DNA of 64,000 nt from Chryseobacterium sp. Leaf404 (GCF_001424145.1 NZ_LMQM01000012.1:496745-560744), one strand, 5' to 3'; counted from the stretch's first letter, positions 24,765 to 33,826 are shown. Program-made: numbers and translations. The notes: a model not told the origin generated them from the letters alone.

Positions 24765-24893
24765 TTAGCTAACCCATGTATATAAGCACCTTTTCTCCAC
24801 TAATTCATGATCATGACAAAGCATAAGAATTCCTTTCGGCTCCAGCCCCTTAAGAGTTGAATATTGATTGGGTATGTTTTGTAAATGTTTCAT
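24765..24893 (-). CDS. Possible 42-residue small protein
   Basis: Starts at ATG 24893 (MKHLQNIPNQYS) and ends CLYTWVS. Upstream, AAACAGAACAAA precedes the ATG, and a promoter-like TTTG...TTACTTTG (-7 near 24957-24964, one mismatch to TAnnTTTG) would give a leader of about 55 bases. A strong terminator follows 26 bases after the stop. The product has two cysteines and CHDHE but no known family. It could equally be a leader peptide or a chance frame inside an RNA gene. No homologue is known to me. Confidence 0.35.
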   Translation of the reverse strand: MKHLQNIPNQYSTLKGLEPKGILMLCHDHELVEKRCLYTWVS

Positions 24894-25216
24894 TTTGTTC
24901 TGTTTTAAAAATGTTTTTTTGATTATTAAAAACGCATTGGTTTTAATTTTCGGTTGCAAAGTAAATATGAATTTTTTTAACTCACAAATTTATTTTTTTT
25001 ATTAACTATTTGAAAATCAATTAAATATATCTAAATTTTAGAATAAGGAATTCCTGTCCGCAGTGGTTTGCAGATACCAAAATTACCTAAATGACTGTCT
25101 CTCATCGGTTTATTAATCACTCTTATTTATCGTATTAAATGTTCATTTTGCATTAAAAAATTTTCAATTTTCTGTTTATTTTTTTTCATTCTAAATAATT
25201 TATTCCCTAAAAACAC

Positions 25217-25412
25217 AAAAAACGCCCCGAATATTGAGGCGTTTTTGCAGTATTTTGATTAAATTTTTACAGGTTTACAGTAAATTATTTTCAAAGCCAG
25301 CACATTTCGCCTCATTCCACATCACGTGTTCACATCCAGACAATCCCTTTATTGAGGGGCTGTCGCATAGATTTAAACTGATATGTGCTCTTTGAATTGT
25401 CATAATTTTACT
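25217..25412 (-). ncRNA. Structured small RNA candidate (6S-like rod)
   Basis: A perfect -7 box (25417-25424) and a terminator (arms 25217-25226 and 25238-25246) bound a transcript of about 195 bases. Its ends pair: CAGTAAAATTAT at the 5' end (25413-25402) with ATAATTTACTG (25288-25278), then CAAAG (25394-25390) with CTTTG (25296-25292) and AGCACAT (25389-25383) with ATGTGCT (25305-25299). Inside lies the hairpin GACA...CCC...GGG...TGTC (25339-25364). This long closed rod is the shape of 6S RNA, an RNA-polymerase inhibitor; whether it matches the 6S-Flavo type is untested. A 42-codon frame (25275-25403) also fits inside, but with almost no leader. Confidence 0.5.
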
Positions 25413-25416
25413 GTGG

Positions 25417-25424
25417 CAAAGATA
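25417..25424 (-). promoter_or_regulatory. -7 box of the structured RNA
   Basis: TATCTTTG followed by GC on the minus strand, an exact TAnnTTTG match placed just before the start of the paired structure. Confidence 0.6.
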
Positions 25425-25532
25425 AATGATTTTCTCTTATTGTTGATAATTGTAAAAGTTTGAACAGCCAATTTTAAGCAGTAAATCGGTAAAATCCTGC
25501 TCAATTATCATTAGACTATCAAAATATACAAA

Positions 25533-26558
25533 TCATTTTCTAAACATCTTATTCCTCCCCGTTCTATACCTCGAAATATCTTTTAAAATCACCTCATCCT
25601 GCGGATTGAAATGTTTCAGTTCGTTGATAATTGAAGTATTGGTTTCCACTTTTTCGGCGATAATTTCGTAGGCAATATTTCGGGTGGTTTCCTGAAGTTT
25701 TGGGTCTTTTGTAAACTCATGTTTCATGGCTTCAAGATAGATGAGTTTCTTATCAGAAGGCGTATGTTCATACAGATTTTGAATTTTCTGATTCAGAACT
25801 TCTGTGTCGTAGATATTAACAAAATAATTATTAAGACAGTTGAAAGCATCCTTGTTTTCTTCCCAACCCTGCAGCAAAATTTTCTGTGCTGCCTCAGGAT
25901 TATCCATTTTCTTTCTCTGAATTAATGAAGCTTTTACCATCTGACTGTTTCCTACATAATCATCAACGACCATTTGATAATAAGAATCGGCAGATTTCGT
26001 ATCATTAATTTGCTTGTACAAATCTCCCACTTTCTCTTTCTGCCCGAGCTCTTTGTACAGGTCAATAGATTTTTGATATTGCTTTGCTTTTTCAAAACAG
26101 GATGCGGCTTCTGATGTATTTTTTAACTTTTTCAGATAAACTACGGCAGCCTCGTTGTACAGGCCGCCATCTTCCAGAGTCTGGGCTCCGCGGTAATTGT
26201 CCTGAAGCAAATTCATGTAGACTTTCGCAGCTCTCGTGTAGTCTTTTTCGGAAATATATTTTTCGGCTAATTCTTCATATTTATTTCTGATTCTGTCGAA
26301 AAGTGAATCTTCAAGATAGAAATTTCCGCCACCGCTTCTTCCTCTTCCTGACGCATCTCCTGATTTTTCCTTGTCTTTGAGACCGGTGATGATCAGTAAA
26401 ATAATAATGGCAACCACAACAAAAATGGCCAGATTTCCGATGACGCTCCAGAATGTTTTCTGAAAAAGTTCTGAAAAAATTGCTACAATTTTGATGACAG
26501 CCAAAATTAAAACTGCCATGAAAAATTTTTCTGTAAACTTCTGCTTATTCATCGTCAT
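25533..26558 (-). CDS. Membrane-anchored TPR-like protein of the MoxR/vWA operon
   Basis: 341 residues. Two N-terminal membrane segments (about 12-30 and 37-60), a Gly/Ser/Arg-rich linker (67-78), then a helical repeat domain from about 85 on. Repeats have a TPR look: EKDYTRAAKVYMNLLQD, GLYNEAAVVYLKKL, TSEAASCFEKAKQYQKSIDLY, TKSADSYYQMVVDDY. It probably serves as a scaffold on the inner face of the membrane. The start overlaps the end of the upstream gene by 14 bases, so it is the last coupled gene of the MoxR-vWA operon. There is no catalytic motif. Confidence 0.75.
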   Translation of the reverse strand: MTMNKQKFTEKFFMAVLILAVIKIVAIFSELFQKTFWSVIGNLAIFVVVAIIILLIITGLKDKEKSGDASGRGRSGGGNFYLEDSLFDRIRNKYEELAEKYISEKDYTRAAKVYMNLLQDNYRGAQTLEDGGLYNEAAVVYLKKLKNTSEAASCFEKAKQYQKSIDLYKELGQKEKVGDLYKQINDTKSADSYYQMVVDDYVGNSQMVKASLIQRKKMDNPEAAQKILLQGWEENKDAFNCLNNYFVNIYDTEVLNQKIQNLYEHTPSDKKLIYLEAMKHEFTKDPKLQETTRNIAYEIIAEKVETNTSIINELKHFNPQDEVILKDISRYRTGRNKMFRK

Positions 26559-28275
26559 CAGATTTTAGAATGGTTTTATCTTCCCTGAAAAGCCTGTAAA
26601 GAAGCAGCACAACGAAGATGATGAGCAACCACACAAACCAGTTGTAGCCAAACATCGCAATGATGGGATAGAAAATATACACCAGCAAAGCCAGCAGAAC
26701 GGTCATGAGAAAGATTTTTACTCCGGTGGGAACATTTTCACCTCCCGTATCAAGCGGTTTTCTCTGTACAAAAAATAAATACCCGAAAATAACAGCAGTT
26801 ATCAGTAAAATAAGTCCGATAATTTCTGTAAATGAAACAGATTTTTTAGGCAAAGAAAGCGGCTCCATAGTCTGGATGGAAGACGGCTCCTCCGGAATAG
26901 CATAAGCTCGTGGCACATATTCTTTTGTTCCGTATCGGTAAGAGAGAGAATCACGCACCGGAGCCTGCTGTCTCTCAACAATTTCTGCAATAAAAACTTT
27001 GTCATAAACCTTTGAAGAACCTGCATCTCTCAAAGAATCTGTAATTTTTCCAGTTAAAACCGTTTCATTTTCCACCAGAAATTTATCTATTTTACCTTTG
27101 TAAACATTTCTCAGCGAGTCTTCTGCCGTTTTTATTCTTTTCTGTATCGCCAGATATTCCATCTGAATTTTTTCGACTGGCCGCCCGCCGTTTTTCACAT
27201 ATTCCTCATACCTTTTTTCACGTTTAGAACTCATCAGAATCATCATTGCATCACTGTTTTCTTTTCTGAGCTGATTTCTTTTGTCTCCAAACATCGAATC
27301 AATTTTCATATCGATATCTGTCACGCCAGACTGATAAGCAATCGCAGGAGGCGGAGGCGTTGGTGCGCCTTCCATTATTGAAGCGTCGCTGGCGTGTACA
27401 TTTTCAGATATTTCAGACGAACTTTCTTTTTCCAGGAAGAAAAATATTCTTGCAATCCCGAAAACAATCAGAACTACATAAAAAATCCACCTGTAATTCC
27501 CTGAACTACTGCCTTTTGACGAACCGTCTGCTCCTGAAGATGATCTGCCTCCGAAAATTTTGTCAAACCAGCTTGTAAATTTATACTGGCTGAAACCGTC
27601 GCCTCTCGAAGTTCCCATAATATCAAGCGGAACACCCAATTCTACAGCTCTTTCGGGATGCTTTTCTATGTATTTCAGGTATTTTTCAATTTCTTTTTTA
27701 TTCCCCGCCATTACTTTTTTCATGTCAAAAGGAAGATTTTTCATCCACTCTTCTTCAGTTTGCGGTTTTTGGAGGGCTTCCAACACTTTTTCATCATCCA
27801 TTTCCACCATGAAACTTTTGATTTCAGAAGGATTTTCCACACCATTGGACGGTTTTTTTACGTTGTCTAAACTGATTTCAGGATTCTGAATGACTGCAAG
27901 CCAATCAATTTCCAAATTTAATTTCACCAAGCCAAAATCAGGGTGCATCACAATGTAATCCGCAACAATATTTTTCCAGTCTTCAGGATTTATTTTGGGA
28001 TAAAAAACAGTGTTTTCGGGAATAAAAAGCTTGTCATCAACATTTTGAAAATAAGCATTTTTACCAATTTCCGCAGGCGCGTGGTGTTTAAAAATAAGAA
28101 AACATCCGTATAAAATATTGAGCTCGCTGGAAGGAACTGGATAGGACTGAACTTCATTCAAATCAATCCCCAGAATTTCCATTTCCTGAAGCCACATCAA
28201 AGGTGAGGAAGCTTTAATTAAAAGTCCTTTTTTGGGATAAGTATTTTTCGGAAAAGGCTGTATTCTAAGTTCCAT
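26545..28275 (-). CDS. Multi-domain membrane protein of the MoxR-vWA-propeller system
   Basis: 576 residues. The soluble N-terminal part (1-240) has LSPL-type beta segments around GCFLIFKHHAP and a helical KKEIEKYLKYIEKHPERAVE. A Ser/Gly stretch precedes a membrane segment (about 258-277). A long, partly coiled loop (300-460) follows, then three membrane segments near the C-terminus (about 472-490, 512-530, 537-555) and an acidic tail. I cannot name a family with certainty; the N-terminal part probably belongs to one of the bpX-type domains described with MoxR-vWA systems. It overlaps both neighbours (11 bases upstream, 14 downstream), so all are made together. Confidence 0.6.
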   Translation of the reverse strand: MELRIQPFPKNTYPKKGLLIKASSPLMWLQEMEILGIDLNEVQSYPVPSSELNILYGCFLIFKHHAPAEIGKNAYFQNVDDKLFIPENTVFYPKINPEDWKNIVADYIVMHPDFGLVKLNLEIDWLAVIQNPEISLDNVKKPSNGVENPSEIKSFMVEMDDEKVLEALQKPQTEEEWMKNLPFDMKKVMAGNKKEIEKYLKYIEKHPERAVELGVPLDIMGTSRGDGFSQYKFTSWFDKIFGGRSSSGADGSSKGSSSGNYRWIFYVVLIVFGIARIFFFLEKESSSEISENVHASDASIMEGAPTPPPPAIAYQSGVTDIDMKIDSMFGDKRNQLRKENSDAMMILMSSKREKRYEEYVKNGGRPVEKIQMEYLAIQKRIKTAEDSLRNVYKGKIDKFLVENETVLTGKITDSLRDAGSSKVYDKVFIAEIVERQQAPVRDSLSYRYGTKEYVPRAYAIPEEPSSIQTMEPLSLPKKSVSFTEIIGLILLITAVIFGYLFFVQRKPLDTGGENVPTGVKIFLMTVLLALLVYIFYPIIAMFGYNWFVWLLIIFVVLLLYRLFREDKTILKSDDDE

Positions 28276-30658
28276 GCTCCCAGATTTGTTCTATAAAGGG
28301 TTGCAGATATTCATCGTACATTTCTTCCATTTTTCTCACTCTGAGAAGGCTGTTTTTAGGCAAATAATATTCTGAACCTCCGAAATCTTTTTCTGTTGCC
28401 ATCGCCAGAAAACCGTTGTCAGATGAGGGAATATAAAATTCCGGAATATTTTTGTTACTGCTTCTGAAAGAGAGCATTCCTCTCGAATCTGTGATCACCT
28501 CGCTGCCGTCTGAAAAAGTAAATCTGTTTTTGTTCTGCTGTGTAAAAATCTTCAGTGGATGCCTGTTTCTGTACATCGTAAGAGAATTATCATACAGTTT
28601 ATTGATTTCATTGTGAGAAATTACCAGATTTTCTTCAGCATTGATACAGATATTTGTAAAATTACTCAGAATTTTTATTCCTGAACGATTGAGCTTTTTC
28701 AGTTCTGCTTCTATTTTTATATTGCTTTTTGTAATTTCAATATTATTGTCTACGGTTTCAACATCCAAAGTTCCGTCCGGACTGAATTCAAAAATCTGAG
28801 GAGCTTCATTATCCCGAAGGTAAAATTTCTTATTAAAATAATTCAGTTCAAAGCTGTGTGGAATATTTTTTCCACTGAGATTGAGTTCAGAATATTCTTT
28901 GGTATTTAAATTTAGTTTAGACAGAAATCTTTTTTCCGGCAGATACTGAGCGAGAATATATTGCTGAGCTTTGTTTCTTGCCAGCGCAAACTGCCCTTTC
29001 GGCTTTACAGATATATTTTCGATTAAAACTTCACAACCTCTGTGGATATTGTAATATTCGTAATAATTTTTATTGTAATAATTATCAGAAAGATACGTCT
29101 TCAAAAGTTGTTTTTTTGAGCTTAAAATAAAGAAATCTCCTTCGTGCAGAAAATTGGCAATTTTAGTCAGCGGAACGGGAAACAGAATCGGATAGTTCAG
29201 AGGAACATCTGCTTTTTTACCGTTGCCTGAATTTACATTTTGTGCCTTCTGCCTGTTTTTAGGCGGATTTGCCCATAATTCATTTAAAGGAAGCATCATT
29301 TTCTGAACGTGCTTTCTGGTTCCCTTGTGATGCTTGTAAAAATTGAGTTCACCGTCCGCAGAAGTCGTTACGAGAAATTTCAGCTGATCCCTGTTTTCAT
29401 GGATGACTTTCTGAAGATTGGGATGATTTAAATTTTCCTGATGGGTGATAAAAAAAACTTCCAGATTTTTCTCTGTATGTTCTTCATTAAAAAACTTCTG
29501 CAAAGCCTGTGAAACCTCCAAAACCGAACTCACATGATTCAGATTTTCCATCACCTCATCCACTTTATCAAGATTGATGAGAATCGTAGATTGTCCCAAC
29601 GCAAAAACTTTACATTCAGAATGTGCTTTTGGATGCTTGATGACCGCAATCGCCGATGCAAACGCCAAAACTTTTGGTGTTCCCCAGTTTTTGAGCGAAG
29701 TATCGATGAGAATTATTCGTTCAAAAATATTTTCTTCAGGCGGAATTTCTCTCTGAATGTATAAAGCTTCGTTGTTGGCGACACGGTTCATGAAAACCTC
29801 ATCTTCATTGGCAAATTCAGACAGAAGCATTCTGCTGAAATCTCCTTTGTTGGTCATATCCGAAACCCCGCCAATCGGCTGTTCGCCGGGAGAAAGATGT
29901 CTCATCGGAATTTTCAGTCCGCTCCATATTCTTTTAATTAAACTTCCCACCTGAAAAGTTTTCGGTTCTTCGACGAGTTGCTGAATAAAATCTTTATCGG
30001 TTTCTACAGTGGTTTCTTCTTCTACAACTTCGTCTTCCAGCTCGGGAATTTCAATAACTCCCTGCAAAGCTTTTTCAATAGATTCTGTGGTCGGAAACTT
30101 TTTATTTATTTCAGCAAGTGCATTAATATCCTTTCTGAATACTTTACTGGTAAGTTCCAGGACGTTGGCAGACCTCTCAATAATGTCGGGTCGGGAAACA
30201 TAATTATCACACAATTCTTTTGATTTTGAGAAAGTGAGGCTCATCTTGTTTCCGGCAAATAAAGCCTGAATCAGAAAGACTCTGTTTCGTCCGGTTTTAT
30301 ATTTACGGTCTAAAATCTCCAGTTTTTTGAGTAAAAAAACAGCTTCATTATAAGATGCCTCGACTTCCTCTCTTGATATGTGTCTTTTCAGGTCGTCGAC
30401 CAAAGTTCTCAAGTGTTTGTAGCCATCCTGAGTGGCGTACAAAACCATAAGCAATGCTCCAAACGGCGGCCATCCCTGCAACTGTAGTTCTTTCAGAATT
30501 TCAATAATGTAAACACGGTATCCTACAACCGAGGCAGCCGCTGGAAAATAAACGATGTTGTGACTCGTTATGGTCTTCGAATCATCCTGAATATCGCTAT
30601 CTGTCTGCCATTCCCAGAAATAATCTTTGTAGGACTGAAAATATTCTTTTACATCCAT
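28265..30658 (-). CDS. vWA-domain protein with C-terminal propeller-like region
   Basis: 797 residues. An N-terminal helical region (1-190) is followed by an acidic linker and a von Willebrand factor A domain (about 300-460) beginning FERIILIDTSLKNWGTPKVLAF. Of the DxSxS metal site, Asp and the first Ser are kept but the last Ser is Lys, so metal binding may be weak. The C-terminal 300 residues are beta-rich with repeated YLRDN/FYIPSSDNGFLAMA-like blades, fitting a beta-propeller. In MoxR systems the vWA protein is the partner remodelled by the AAA+ ATPase. It overlaps the upstream gene by 10 bases. Kaur, Burroughs, Iyer and Aravind described MoxR-vWA-beta-propeller ternary systems; this is a good match by layout. 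Confidence 0.72.
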   Translation of the reverse strand: MDVKEYFQSYKDYFWEWQTDSDIQDDSKTITSHNIVYFPAAASVVGYRVYIIEILKELQLQGWPPFGALLMVLYATQDGYKHLRTLVDDLKRHISREEVEASYNEAVFLLKKLEILDRKYKTGRNRVFLIQALFAGNKMSLTFSKSKELCDNYVSRPDIIERSANVLELTSKVFRKDINALAEINKKFPTTESIEKALQGVIEIPELEDEVVEEETTVETDKDFIQQLVEEPKTFQVGSLIKRIWSGLKIPMRHLSPGEQPIGGVSDMTNKGDFSRMLLSEFANEDEVFMNRVANNEALYIQREIPPEENIFERIILIDTSLKNWGTPKVLAFASAIAVIKHPKAHSECKVFALGQSTILINLDKVDEVMENLNHVSSVLEVSQALQKFFNEEHTEKNLEVFFITHQENLNHPNLQKVIHENRDQLKFLVTTSADGELNFYKHHKGTRKHVQKMMLPLNELWANPPKNRQKAQNVNSGNGKKADVPLNYPILFPVPLTKIANFLHEGDFFILSSKKQLLKTYLSDNYYNKNYYEYYNIHRGCEVLIENISVKPKGQFALARNKAQQYILAQYLPEKRFLSKLNLNTKEYSELNLSGKNIPHSFELNYFNKKFYLRDNEAPQIFEFSPDGTLDVETVDNNIEITKSNIKIEAELKKLNRSGIKILSNFTNICINAEENLVISHNEINKLYDNSLTMYRNRHPLKIFTQQNKNRFTFSDGSEVITDSRGMLSFRSSNKNIPEFYIPSSDNGFLAMATEKDFGGSEYYLPKNSLLRVRKMEEMYDEYLQPFIEQIWEHGT

Positions 30659-31392
30659 TCCTTTGATTTTTCAGTGAGACGGAATGAGCTTACAGAAAGT
30701 TTCCGGAAATCTTTTTTATTAAGATACAAAACATTTCCATCTTCGTTCCACAAAAGCCATTGTTCCTGATTTGAGTTATATTTTCTTTGAAGTAATGAAC
30801 TCATATTTTTAAATTCAAAATCAAAACCTGTCGGTAAAAGATGATTGTCTTTTGACCAATACGTTTTTCCTCTCAGGCTCAACATCGGACTTCCTAAAAA
30901 TAATGCTTTATCGTTGATGACAATCCAATCTAATTTTTCCAGTTTAAATTTTGGAAATGTGATAATCATTTCTCTTATTTCAGAAATTGGACACAGTATA
31001 GCGGTTGCAGGCTGCTCGTATTCGCTTGGTTTTAATCTCACCTCTACTTTTTCGTCTATTCCAAAGAAATTATTATTTGAGATGGGAAAAGTGAGTTTTA
31101 AAGCTTTGTCAATGACAGTCCACAGCAAAGCCGTTCGCATTTTTTTTGTGGGAACCAGGGCATTAATTCTAAATAAAAGTCCGTTTCTTAATTCGTATAA
31201 AATAAAGTTGGGCACCTGCTGAATTTCGGGCGAAACAGCCTGTTCGTCGGTGAAACCTTTCAGCCAGATCACTTCCCCATCTGTGGCGATGTGAATATTT
31301 TTCCAGTCGCGGATGGAGCCTAAAAAATCTTCATCAGCTTTAGGAAGTTCTGCCCAGAATTCTTTTAAACTGCCTGAAGGATCTTTTGCCAT
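30649..31392 (-). CDS. Accessory protein of the MoxR-vWA-propeller system
   Basis: 247 residues, mostly beta, no membrane segment. Seen are EVIWLKGFTDEQAVSPEIQQVP (about 40-61), LRNGLLFRINALVPTKKMRTAL, and a C-terminal part rich in Trp and Leu (EQWLLWNEDGNVLYL). The GxxWLKG and PxxxxY patterns resemble the small bpX2-type domain reported with these systems, but I cannot prove it. It sits between the ATPase gene (28-base overlap) and the vWA gene (10-base overlap). By analogy it may couple ATPase to vWA protein. No catalytic residues are evident. Confidence 0.6.
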   Translation of the reverse strand: MAKDPSGSLKEFWAELPKADEDFLGSIRDWKNIHIATDGEVIWLKGFTDEQAVSPEIQQVPNFILYELRNGLLFRINALVPTKKMRTALLWTVIDKALKLTFPISNNNFFGIDEKVEVRLKPSEYEQPATAILCPISEIREMIITFPKFKLEKLDWIVINDKALFLGSPMLSLRGKTYWSKDNHLLPTGFDFEFKNMSSLLQRKYNSNQEQWLLWNEDGNVLYLNKKDFRKLSVSSFRLTEKSKEWM

Positions 31393-32498
31393 AAGCTTTC
31401 TATTTCCTGTTGGATGTATAGTTTCTGCTCAGGATTTCTGATCCAGTCGCAGCGTGTTTGCAGGTATCTCAGTTTGTCTTTGATCACATTCTGCTCCTCA
31501 AAAGTTAAATTTCCGTTTTGCCATTGGTCGATTAAGATTTTTACATCTTTCATCACCTCTTCCGGATTCGGAGCCTTGTTTTGCAAAGCCTGCGGATGGG
31601 ATTTTGGATTATCATCTTTCTCAATAGTTCGGTTGATAATTCCTTCCAGAATTTCAATCTGTTCTTCGGTGTCCCAAATATGTTTCAGCACCCATAAATC
31701 TGAAAGAATTGCTTCATTTCTTCCGCAAATCAAAGCACTCGCAGCAATCAGATTCTGGAGTTTTACAGCACGACGGTCGGAAATGGCGATTCCTGTATTC
31801 CGGAGATTGATGATGGTATTTAAATAAACTTCATAGATCGGTTTTAAATCAACAGTTTTACAAAGCTGCTGAAGTTCTTTGATTTCATGGGCAAGAATTT
31901 CCGGACTTTCGCTTTCTAAAATATTTTCCAGTCTTCTACCCGCCAAAAGCACCTGTTGAAGGAGATCAGGATTGACATAATCTACATTGATTCTGATAAG
32001 AAAACGGTCGAATAATGCATTTAAAGCCTCATCTTCCGGAAGAACGTTGCTTGCGCCCACAAACATTAATGCAGGGAGATTTCTGGTTTCCTTTCCTCTT
32101 TTGAAAATCTTCTCATTTAAAGCCATCAGAAGTGAATTCAGAATCGCAGAATTGGCATTGAAAATCTCATCCAGAAAAACCATTGACGCTTCGGGCATCA
32201 TCCCGTCGGTATTGGTAAACAGCTCGCCCTCTTTCAGTTTTCTGATATCGAAAGGACCGAAAATCTCGTTAGGTTCTGTGAAACGGGTTAAAAGATATTC
32301 GAAGTTTTTACCGTCGGTTACTGTTTTGGCTAAAGTTCTTACAATTGCTGATTTTGCAGTTCCCGGAGGACCGTACAAAAATGCATTTTCCCTTGCCAAA
32401 AGGCAGATTCCGAGGAGATCTACGACATCGTTTTTGCCGACGAAGGTGTCTTTGACGAAGGCTAAAACTTTGTTTAGTTTTTCTATATTTTGAGTCAT
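31365..32498 (-). CDS. MoxR family AAA+ ATPase
   Basis: 377 residues. Walker A LYGPPGTAKSAIVRTLAK (about 38-55), the MoxR insert RFTEPNEIFGPFDI (about 71-84), Walker B MVFLDEIFNANSAILNSLL (about 106-124), sensor 1 LMFVGASNVLP (about 143) and the arginine finger region ALFDRFLIRI (about 160). The C-terminal lid contains ISDRRAVKLQNLIAASAL. MoxR ATPases use ATP to remodel or load cofactors into vWA partners. It is the first gene of the overlapping operon and thus sets its expression. The identity is clear; what it activates here is not. Confidence 0.9.
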   Translation of the reverse strand: MTQNIEKLNKVLAFVKDTFVGKNDVVDLLGICLLARENAFLYGPPGTAKSAIVRTLAKTVTDGKNFEYLLTRFTEPNEIFGPFDIRKLKEGELFTNTDGMMPEASMVFLDEIFNANSAILNSLLMALNEKIFKRGKETRNLPALMFVGASNVLPEDEALNALFDRFLIRINVDYVNPDLLQQVLLAGRRLENILESESPEILAHEIKELQQLCKTVDLKPIYEVYLNTIINLRNTGIAISDRRAVKLQNLIAASALICGRNEAILSDLWVLKHIWDTEEQIEILEGIINRTIEKDDNPKSHPQALQNKAPNPEEVMKDVKILIDQWQNGNLTFEEQNVIKDKLRYLQTRCDWIRNPEQKLYIQQEIESLWQKILQAV

Positions 32499-32584
32499 TG
32501 TTTAATATTCTGTTTAAAATAATGGAATATTGATTTTACCCTTTCAGGGATTTTTTATTTTAGGTCAAAATCTGTCACAAGGCT

Positions 32585-33268
32585 TTACCCTGTGCTGCTG
32601 ATTTCGCCACTTTGTGGCTTTATAGGTTCTGAATTAATGATTTGCAAATCTCTCCAGAAAACATCTTTGTACATCCCAAATTCTGCCATCAAAAGTTGAT
32701 TGATATAGGGAATTTCTGCCAGTTTGTAAGCCTTATTTTCCAAAATTCTTTCGAGATATAATTTTCTGTAGGTTTGATCTTTTAAGCCTTCCTCAAAGCT
32801 TATCTTTTCAGGATATACATCTGAACCGATGGCTGAATAATGAAACTGTACTAAAATTTCATCTAGTATTTTCACCACCGGATCTGCAGCGTCTGCCACA
32901 TGAAGTGCATCCCTGATTTGCGGTAAAAATCTTAATGATAAGTCTGCCGACAGAACCGCTGAAACATCTTTCAAGCCGTGAAAAGGTGGTAATAATTTCT
33001 GTACATCCTTCGCCGTGTCTTTTCTGATTAAGTACAGCTGGGCACTATGATACAAAACTTTTCCAGCCCAAAGTGCAGCTTCTTTACTGAAGGGAATTTT
33101 ATCTGATAAAAAATTCAGTCTTTCTTTTTCAAATTCAGATTCAAAATATGTGGCAGCATCCTCTTCTTCCTTTTTGGAAATTTCCTGAATGTCGGCAAAA
33201 ATGGTCATGGTGCCTTCTTTTCGGAGCAGAAAGAGCGTATCTAAGAAAGGGGATTTATTTTCCATCAT
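32585..33268 (-). CDS. Hypothetical helical protein upstream of the MoxR operon
   Basis: 227 residues, alpha-helical, acidic, no signal peptide or membrane segment. Recognisable stretches are FADIQEISKKEEEDAATYFESE (about 23-44) and AALWAGKVLYHSAQLYLIR (about 64-82). I do not recognise a catalytic motif. It lies 86 bases upstream of the MoxR gene on the same strand, so it may be the first gene of the system; a bpX4-like role has been reported for small proteins in such operons, but I cannot confirm similarity. The first two codons are both ATG; either could start. Confidence 0.6.
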   Translation of the reverse strand: MMENKSPFLDTLFLLRKEGTMTIFADIQEISKKEEEDAATYFESEFEKERLNFLSDKIPFSKEAALWAGKVLYHSAQLYLIRKDTAKDVQKLLPPFHGLKDVSAVLSADLSLRFLPQIRDALHVADAADPVVKILDEILVQFHYSAIGSDVYPEKISFEEGLKDQTYRKLYLERILENKAYKLAEIPYINQLLMAEFGMYKDVFWRDLQIINSEPIKPQSGEISSTG

Positions 33269-33360
33269 TAAACAAAAATAATGATATTTCTGAGATGAAG
33301 AAATATTGATTTACAGAAAACTAAAATAATTTTTAATAAAAATTGGTCTAAAAAAAAAGA

Positions 33361-33461
33361 TGAAAGATGTAATTGTTTTGACACATGAGTCACATAGTTT
33401 TAGTTTTAATTGTCTGCGTATATTTTTAGATCACATAAGTTTTAAAAATCTTTGATTTTCT
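33361..33461. repeat. 101-bp direct repeat, copy 1
   Basis: Starts TGAAAGATGTAATTG and ends CTTTGATTTTCT. Differs from copy 2 (33566-33666) at two bases only. Lies in the 558-base gap between the 227-residue gene and the SMR gene. Confidence 0.9.
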
Positions 33462-33538
33462 CTGATGTGTTCTGAATGTTTTCAATATAATAAATTAAAA
33501 ACTAATGTGACTTATGTGCTTTATTTCATGAAGAATTC

Positions 33539-33561
33539 AATGCGCTCTGGATTTTGAGAAC
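33539..33561. repeat. Remnant copy of the SMR gene 3' end
   Basis: AATGCGCTCTGGATTTTGAGAA nearly equals 33829-33850, which encodes the last residues FSKSGAH of the SMR protein on the minus strand. Together with the 101-bp copies it shows a tandem duplication of about 205 bp. Confidence 0.7.
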
Positions 33562-33565
33562 AAAA

Positions 33566-33666
33566 TGAAAGATGTCATTGTTTTGACACATGAGTCACAT
33601 AGTTTTAGTTTTAATTGTCTGCGTATATTTTTAGATCACATAAGTTTTGAAAATCTTTGATTTTCT
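33566..33666. repeat. 101-bp direct repeat, copy 2
   Basis: 99 of 101 bases equal copy 1 at 33361-33461. It is followed by unrelated DNA and the hexamer array at 33789. Confidence 0.9.
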
Positions 33667-33787
33667 GTCCTGTGTACTAATCCTCTGAACCATTAAGTAA
33701 CTTGAGTTGTTAAGTTTTTTTAAGGAAATATCTGAAGATATTTATTAAGGTGGCGGCACATTTTCTAATTTAGCATGCTGATTTTCA

Positions 33788-33821
33788 ACCTTAACCTTAA
33801 CCTTAACCTTAACCTTAGCCT
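33788..33821. repeat. (AACCTT)n hexamer array
   Basis: Five units of CAACCTTAACCTT-type sequence in a row, just after the SMR stop. A shorter GGTTAA array lies at 57396-57423 before the LysR start. Confidence 0.85.
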
Positions 33822-33826
33822 AATCT

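Noticed and set aside
25275..25403. 42-residue small protein inside the structured RNA
   Set aside because: Start codon lies only about 7 bases after the expected transcription start and the pairings give a better explanation; kept only as a note.
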